A stretch of DNA of 8,672 nt from an uncultured Eubacterium sp. Lineage in GTDB: Bacteria > Bacillota > Clostridia > Lachnospirales > Lachnospiraceae. The position numbers and the translations under genes were made by a program. Location of the stretch: positions 1-8,672 of the forward strand of contig CAJTVR010000141.1 in assembly GCA_910580075.1 (NCBI GenBank). Direction: 5' to 3'. Position 1 is the stretch's first letter. Every line of letters begins with the position of its first letter. Shown here piece after piece: positions 6,335 through 8,672 of the stretch. The notes under the pieces are model-generated. The model saw only the letters and a list, made by a program, of their open reading frames with translations. It did not search any database and was not told the origin of the DNA.

Positions 6335-6781
6335 TTAAGGATAATCTTTTCCATAATTTGGCGGATGGCATCTTCTCAACCGCTTGATTCCTTTCCATAA
6401 CCCACGGATGCATCCGTACTTTTTGACTGCCAGGATCATGTATTCTGAACAACTTGGCTCATATACACAACGCAACCGCAGCCCATCTGGCGCAAAACGC
6501 TGGTATACATATACCATCCATATAACCGCTTTCCCCGAAATTCTGTATATGTACACAAATACAACAAAAAAAACAGATAATATCTGATATATAATTCCAT
6601 TTTCCACACTGCCAAAAAGAAATCCTGATAATTTTACAGCTGCTACTGTCAGAATAATACATATGACCAGAGCCAATATCGCATTCCTATAACCTATTCG
6701 TGGTCTTTTGAGCGGATTGTAAGGGATATGGTTTGTTGTTCGGATTAAAGGAACCCCTCTAACATCATAGTCTTCATCCAT
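6335..6781 (-). CDS. yidD: YidD-family membrane protein insertion efficiency factor with extra N-terminal membrane region
   Basis: The C-terminal half (about 85-148) is a clear YidD domain: YQRFAP, CVYEPSCSEYMILAVKKYG and GLWKGIKRLRRCHPPNYGKDYP. It carries the conserved cysteines of the family (C105, C111, C138). YidD proteins are small membrane-associated factors that help the Sec/YidC route of inner-membrane protein insertion. Usual members are about 70-100 residues. This one has 148, because about 80 N-terminal residues are added: a charged start, then two hydrophobic segments (about 33-56 and 62-80). It starts 15 bases after the stop of the upstream gene. AAGGA at 6794-6798 overlaps that stop and lies 12 bases from the ATG. 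The family is firm. A specialised role for the neighbouring membrane protein is inference. Confidence 0.88.
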   Translation of the reverse strand: MDEDYDVRGVPLIRTTNHIPYNPLKRPRIGYRNAILALVICIILTVAAVKLSGFLFGSVENGIIYQILSVFFVVFVYIYRISGKAVIWMVYVYQRFAPDGLRLRCVYEPSCSEYMILAVKKYGCIRGLWKGIKRLRRCHPPNYGKDYP

Positions 6782-6796
6782 ATTTCCTATAATTCC

Positions 6797-7543
6797 TTAA
6801 TGCATATACTTTCTTTCACGCACCATGGCTTTAGCTGCATGCAGACTTTCTGCGAGCTTTGCATTATTACGCATGGAAAAGCTGTAAGAACCACCAGGAA
6901 CAACGATTTCAAGCCTGTCCACATAATAGCTGCTGGATTCTCTATTTGATTTATTTGACAAACATCCTTTAGAACCTTTATCTGTAACCCTTTGCACCAG
7001 ATTTTTATTTAAAATAAAACAGGTAATATCCTGGTAAAAAAAATCCATTGTACGTTCCCAGATCCTGTCGCTTATCATATCAAATATATACTCATAACAA
7101 TACATCTGAGTCTGGCTGAAAAATATCCATGTAACGCTGAAACGGGAAGAAACTGCGTGATTATTTTCCGTACGGACTAATACTACGTCATCCAAGTCTC
7201 TTTCATTGAAATCATCCCATACATATCCCCCAAGTGCAATTGGTGAAATTTCATTTATTTCACTTTCATCCAATCCAATCTGTTCGATTGCTCTCTTCTT
7301 TAAATTTAGTGCACCCAGTCGTTTTGACACTTTTTGTTCGTAATCTGTCATTTTCATTCCAGAAAAAATCTTTCCACCGCTAAAACACCCTGCTAATCCA
7401 CTGGTAAAATAGTCAATTATTAATTTTTGTTCTGCTGTCTTACCTGTTTTGTAGCGCTCTATTGCTTCTCTTCCGTTCTTAATATCAGAAACAGCACTTA
7501 TAGTGGCACCCGCCATATAGCCAATTCCATCCCATATTCCCAT
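6797..7543 (-). CDS. Unrecognised 248-residue protein, possible PH-like core
   Basis: I do not recognise the family. The N-terminus (1-60) is glycine- and alanine-rich and weakly hydrophobic (GIGYMAGATISAV, YFTSGLAGCFSGGKIFSGMK), which could touch a membrane. The middle (about 95-180) has alternating strands: EISPIALGGYVWDD, VVLVRTENNHAVSSRFSVTW, IFFSQTQMYCYEYIFDMISD and FFYQDITCFIL. Strands LEIVVPGGSYSFSM follow, and a helix SLHAAKAMVRERK ends the protein. This pattern recalls bacterial PH-like or GRAM-like domains at membranes, but that is only a fold impression. AAAGGAG at 7552-7558 lies 8 bases from ATG 7543 and 2 from ATG 7549, favouring 7543. It is second in the four-gene cluster, between the zinc-ribbon/TPR and YidD genes. 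Confidence 0.75.
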   Translation of the reverse strand: MGIWDGIGYMAGATISAVSDIKNGREAIERYKTGKTAEQKLIIDYFTSGLAGCFSGGKIFSGMKMTDYEQKVSKRLGALNLKKRAIEQIGLDESEINEISPIALGGYVWDDFNERDLDDVVLVRTENNHAVSSRFSVTWIFFSQTQMYCYEYIFDMISDRIWERTMDFFYQDITCFILNKNLVQRVTDKGSKGCLSNKSNRESSSYYVDRLEIVVPGGSYSFSMRNNAKLAESLHAAKAMVRERKYMH

Positions 7544-7551
7544 TTTCATTT

Positions 7552-7558
7552 CTCCTTT
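7552..7558 (-). promoter_or_regulatory. Ribosome binding site deciding the start of the PH-like gene
   Basis: The minus strand reads AAAGGAG, then AA, ATG, AAA, ATG. The GGAG core is 2 bases from the first ATG (7549) and 8 from the second (7543). The second start has the normal distance. The same ATGAAAATG start pattern recurs at the YARHG gene. Confidence 0.6.
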
Positions 7559-7625
7559 TTAATTAATATTCATCTACATCCTCAAACAATATTTCTGTAT
7601 AATCTGCTCAAGCAAAATCCCCATG

Positions 7626-8219
7626 TTACAAGCTTTCCGGTTTTGGTACGCCCAGTATATCATAAAACTGTTTGACATCAGTCTGGGAAAGACCCGCTTT
7701 TTTAGCTAGCTGCAAACACTCTCTGTAATCCGGGGATGTCCGCAAATGTTTGCGAAAATAATAATCATATTTAATATAGGCCCAGAAATAATAATATATC
7801 CCCTTTGGTTCTATCATGACTGCTGCATTCAGATACTCACCCACCCGGTCAATCTCTGCATGCACCAGCCGAAAAGCTTTTCTTCCTTTAAGCAGACAGA
7901 TTGCAGCATAAAAATATATTTCAGAATTGTCAAAATTGTGTTCTGCCGCTTTGTCAAAATACGGCAGTGCTTTCTCATAAAAATTTAATTTTAAATAACA
8001 AAATGCAATTGACATATTCAGCTTCTCATTATCCGGACATGCCGATAATGCTTTCTCATAACAGTGCGCAGATTTTTTCAACTCTAAAGGTGTCATGGAA
8101 GCGACACTGTTGAATGTTGTAATTACTATATCACGAAAACAGACCGGGCACTGTTTTGTATCAACTGAAATCGCACTTCCACATCCAGGACACTCCAGTT
8201 CAACTACTTCATAAGCCAT
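7626..8219 (-). CDS. Zinc-ribbon and TPR-repeat protein
   Basis: A 197-residue soluble protein. An N-terminal zinc ribbon is formed by CPGC (C10, C13) and CPVC (C24, C27). From about residue 46 to 155, helical hairpins of tetratricopeptide type follow (ELKKSAHCYEKALSACPDNE, LNMSIAFCYLKLNFYEKALP, IYFYAAICLLKGRK, then a degenerate unit). TPR scaffolds bind partner proteins, and the ribbon may bind nucleic acid or protein. AGGGGGAAG at 8227-8235 lies 7 bases before ATG 8219. The upstream in-frame extension to 8270 has no comparable site, so 8219 is chosen. It is the first gene of the leftward cluster; the next gene starts 82 bases after its stop. The architecture is clear and the specific function is unknown. 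Confidence 0.85.
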   Translation of the reverse strand: MAYEVVELECPGCGSAISVDTKQCPVCFRDIVITTFNSVASMTPLELKKSAHCYEKALSACPDNEKLNMSIAFCYLKLNFYEKALPYFDKAAEHNFDNSEIYFYAAICLLKGRKAFRLVHAEIDRVGEYLNAAVMIEPKGIYYYFWAYIKYDYYFRKHLRTSPDYRECLQLAKKAGLSQTDVKQFYDILGVPKPESL

Positions 8220-8672
8220 CGTTTTTCTTCCCCCTGTTATGAAGTGACCTTTGTCAAGAGGAAATTTCAAAAGAAACTTTTATCCCTTGATTCAGCCACA
8301 TTTGTTATTGTCTGACAGCATCCGGAAAGAGCCATTTTAACAGTCTCCGGCATGTAGCCACTCTGTTATTCGTGGATTGGTTACCAACAGGCTAATGGTC
8401 CGCCGAGAGCCCTGCTATCTATTTTCGTGGATCACGGTTTCCCGTGCGCACATAGGAGGATCGCAGTTAGCCCGAACCGTTTTGTTACCTGGCCCCTCCC
8501 GGATGCTGTCAGATTGTTTCGTTGTTATCTGTGGCAGATATCTGCGCTCTGCCGCTGATTTCTGCTTGATTACCCTTATCATTCGGGCAGATGACTGTCA
8601 TGGGCTTGCTGCGGAGCGGTGCGCAGCACCCTTGACCGGCAGATGAACGGATGATACCTCATGCAGCCTTTT
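8220..8672. other. Non-coding upstream region of the leftward cluster
   Basis: No convincing gene is seen on either strand. A rightward frame at 8377-8646 has no ribosome binding site, no recognisable domain and unnatural composition. The region holds the long inverted repeat at 8311-8513, a short direct repeat TTCGTGGAT (8369-8377, 8424-8432), the palindrome GCAGATATCTGC (8534-8545) and the stem GCTGCG/CGCAGC near 8609-8628. It should contain the promoter of the four-gene cluster. A TTGACA occurs on the minus strand near 8251-8256, but no properly spaced -10 box follows before the ribosome binding site. Confidence 0.5.
8311..8513 (-). repeat. Long inverted repeat, candidate structured leader RNA or fold-back element
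   Basis: TCTGACAGCATCCGG (8311-8325) is repeated as its exact reverse complement at 8499-8513. Read as RNA from the minus strand, the pairing continues inward through eight more positions with G-U pairs, giving an unbroken 23-bp stem (8311-8333 with 8491-8513). Further in, TAACA/TGTTA and a GGCTAA/TTAGCC block pair less regularly, and a hairpin CACGG/CCGTG lies near the middle. The leftward arm ends about 90 bases upstream of the zinc-ribbon/TPR start. That G-U pairs are tolerated on one strand favours a leftward transcript. It matches no riboswitch or known RNA that I can name. Confidence 0.55.

Noticed and set aside
6195..6452. N-terminal extension of the YARHG gene to an ATG at 6452 (533 residues)
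   Set aside because: It would overlap the YidD gene by more than 100 bp in another frame, lacks a ribosome binding site and puts non-conserved sequence before a zinc ribbon that normally begins near the first methionine.
8220..8270. Extension of the zinc-ribbon/TPR gene to an ATG at 8270
   Set aside because: The strong AGGGGGAAG site is placed for ATG 8219, and the zinc ribbon follows it within ten residues, so the added 17 residues are probably untranslated leader.
8311..8513. Group II intron end or insertion sequence terminus
   Set aside because: No domain V-like core, no intron-encoded protein and no transposase are present, and the repeat does not match an IS end that I can name.
8534..8545. 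Palindrome GCAGATATCTGC as an operator
   Set aside because: It is a perfect 12-bp palindrome, but over 300 bp from the first gene of the cluster and with no promoter attached. Mentioned only as part of the upstream region.
8377..8646. Rightward ORF of 89 codons
   Set aside because: There is no ribosome binding site and no recognisable motif, and it overlaps the long inverted repeat.

Overview
The window looks like a low-to-moderate G+C Firmicute, most likely a gut clostridium of the Lachnospiraceae type. This is inferred from gene content: an AgrA/AgrC-like two-component pair, strong AGGAGG-type ribosome binding sites, and remains of a clostridial integrative conjugative or mobilizable element. 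The species cannot be fixed from the sequence alone.

Layout. Positions 1-313 hold a (GTCT)n tetranucleotide tract at the window edge. The tract lies inside a possible leftward gene that has its own promoter and ribosome binding site. They also hold a divergent regulatory region with a tandem 12-bp repeat of LytTR-operator type. Positions 314-2305 encode a LytTR response regulator and an HPK10/GHKL sensor kinase, three bases apart, closed by a hairpin terminator. Positions 2400-4850 are a decayed mobilization module: a short broken leftward ORF, a run of four hairpins that resembles an origin of transfer, a broken mobC, a broken relaxase, and, facing it, a broken C-terminal piece of a RecD2-like helicase. 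The helicase piece is split by a 163-bp near-palindrome that looks like a fold-back insertion element. Both mobilization genes carry frameshifts, stop codons and deletions, so the module is almost certainly inactive.

Positions 4851-8219 are an apparently intact leftward cluster of four genes. In order of transcription they are a zinc-ribbon/TPR protein, an unrecognised protein with a possible PH-like core, a YidD-family protein with an added membrane region, and a zinc-ribbon, one-TM, YARHG-domain protein. Together they look like a membrane- or envelope-associated system whose job is not evident from sequence. Upstream, 8311-8513 can fold into a long hairpin with a 23-bp basal stem. It may be a structured leader of this cluster or another fold-back element.

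How the parts relate. The two-component pair is probably autoregulated through the tandem repeats, and no agrB/agrD genes are visible in the window. The helicase remnant begins directly at the stop codon of the YARHG gene, so the dead element and the four-gene cluster share a junction there. The cluster may be resident sequence beside an insertion scar, or former cargo. The window cannot separate these.
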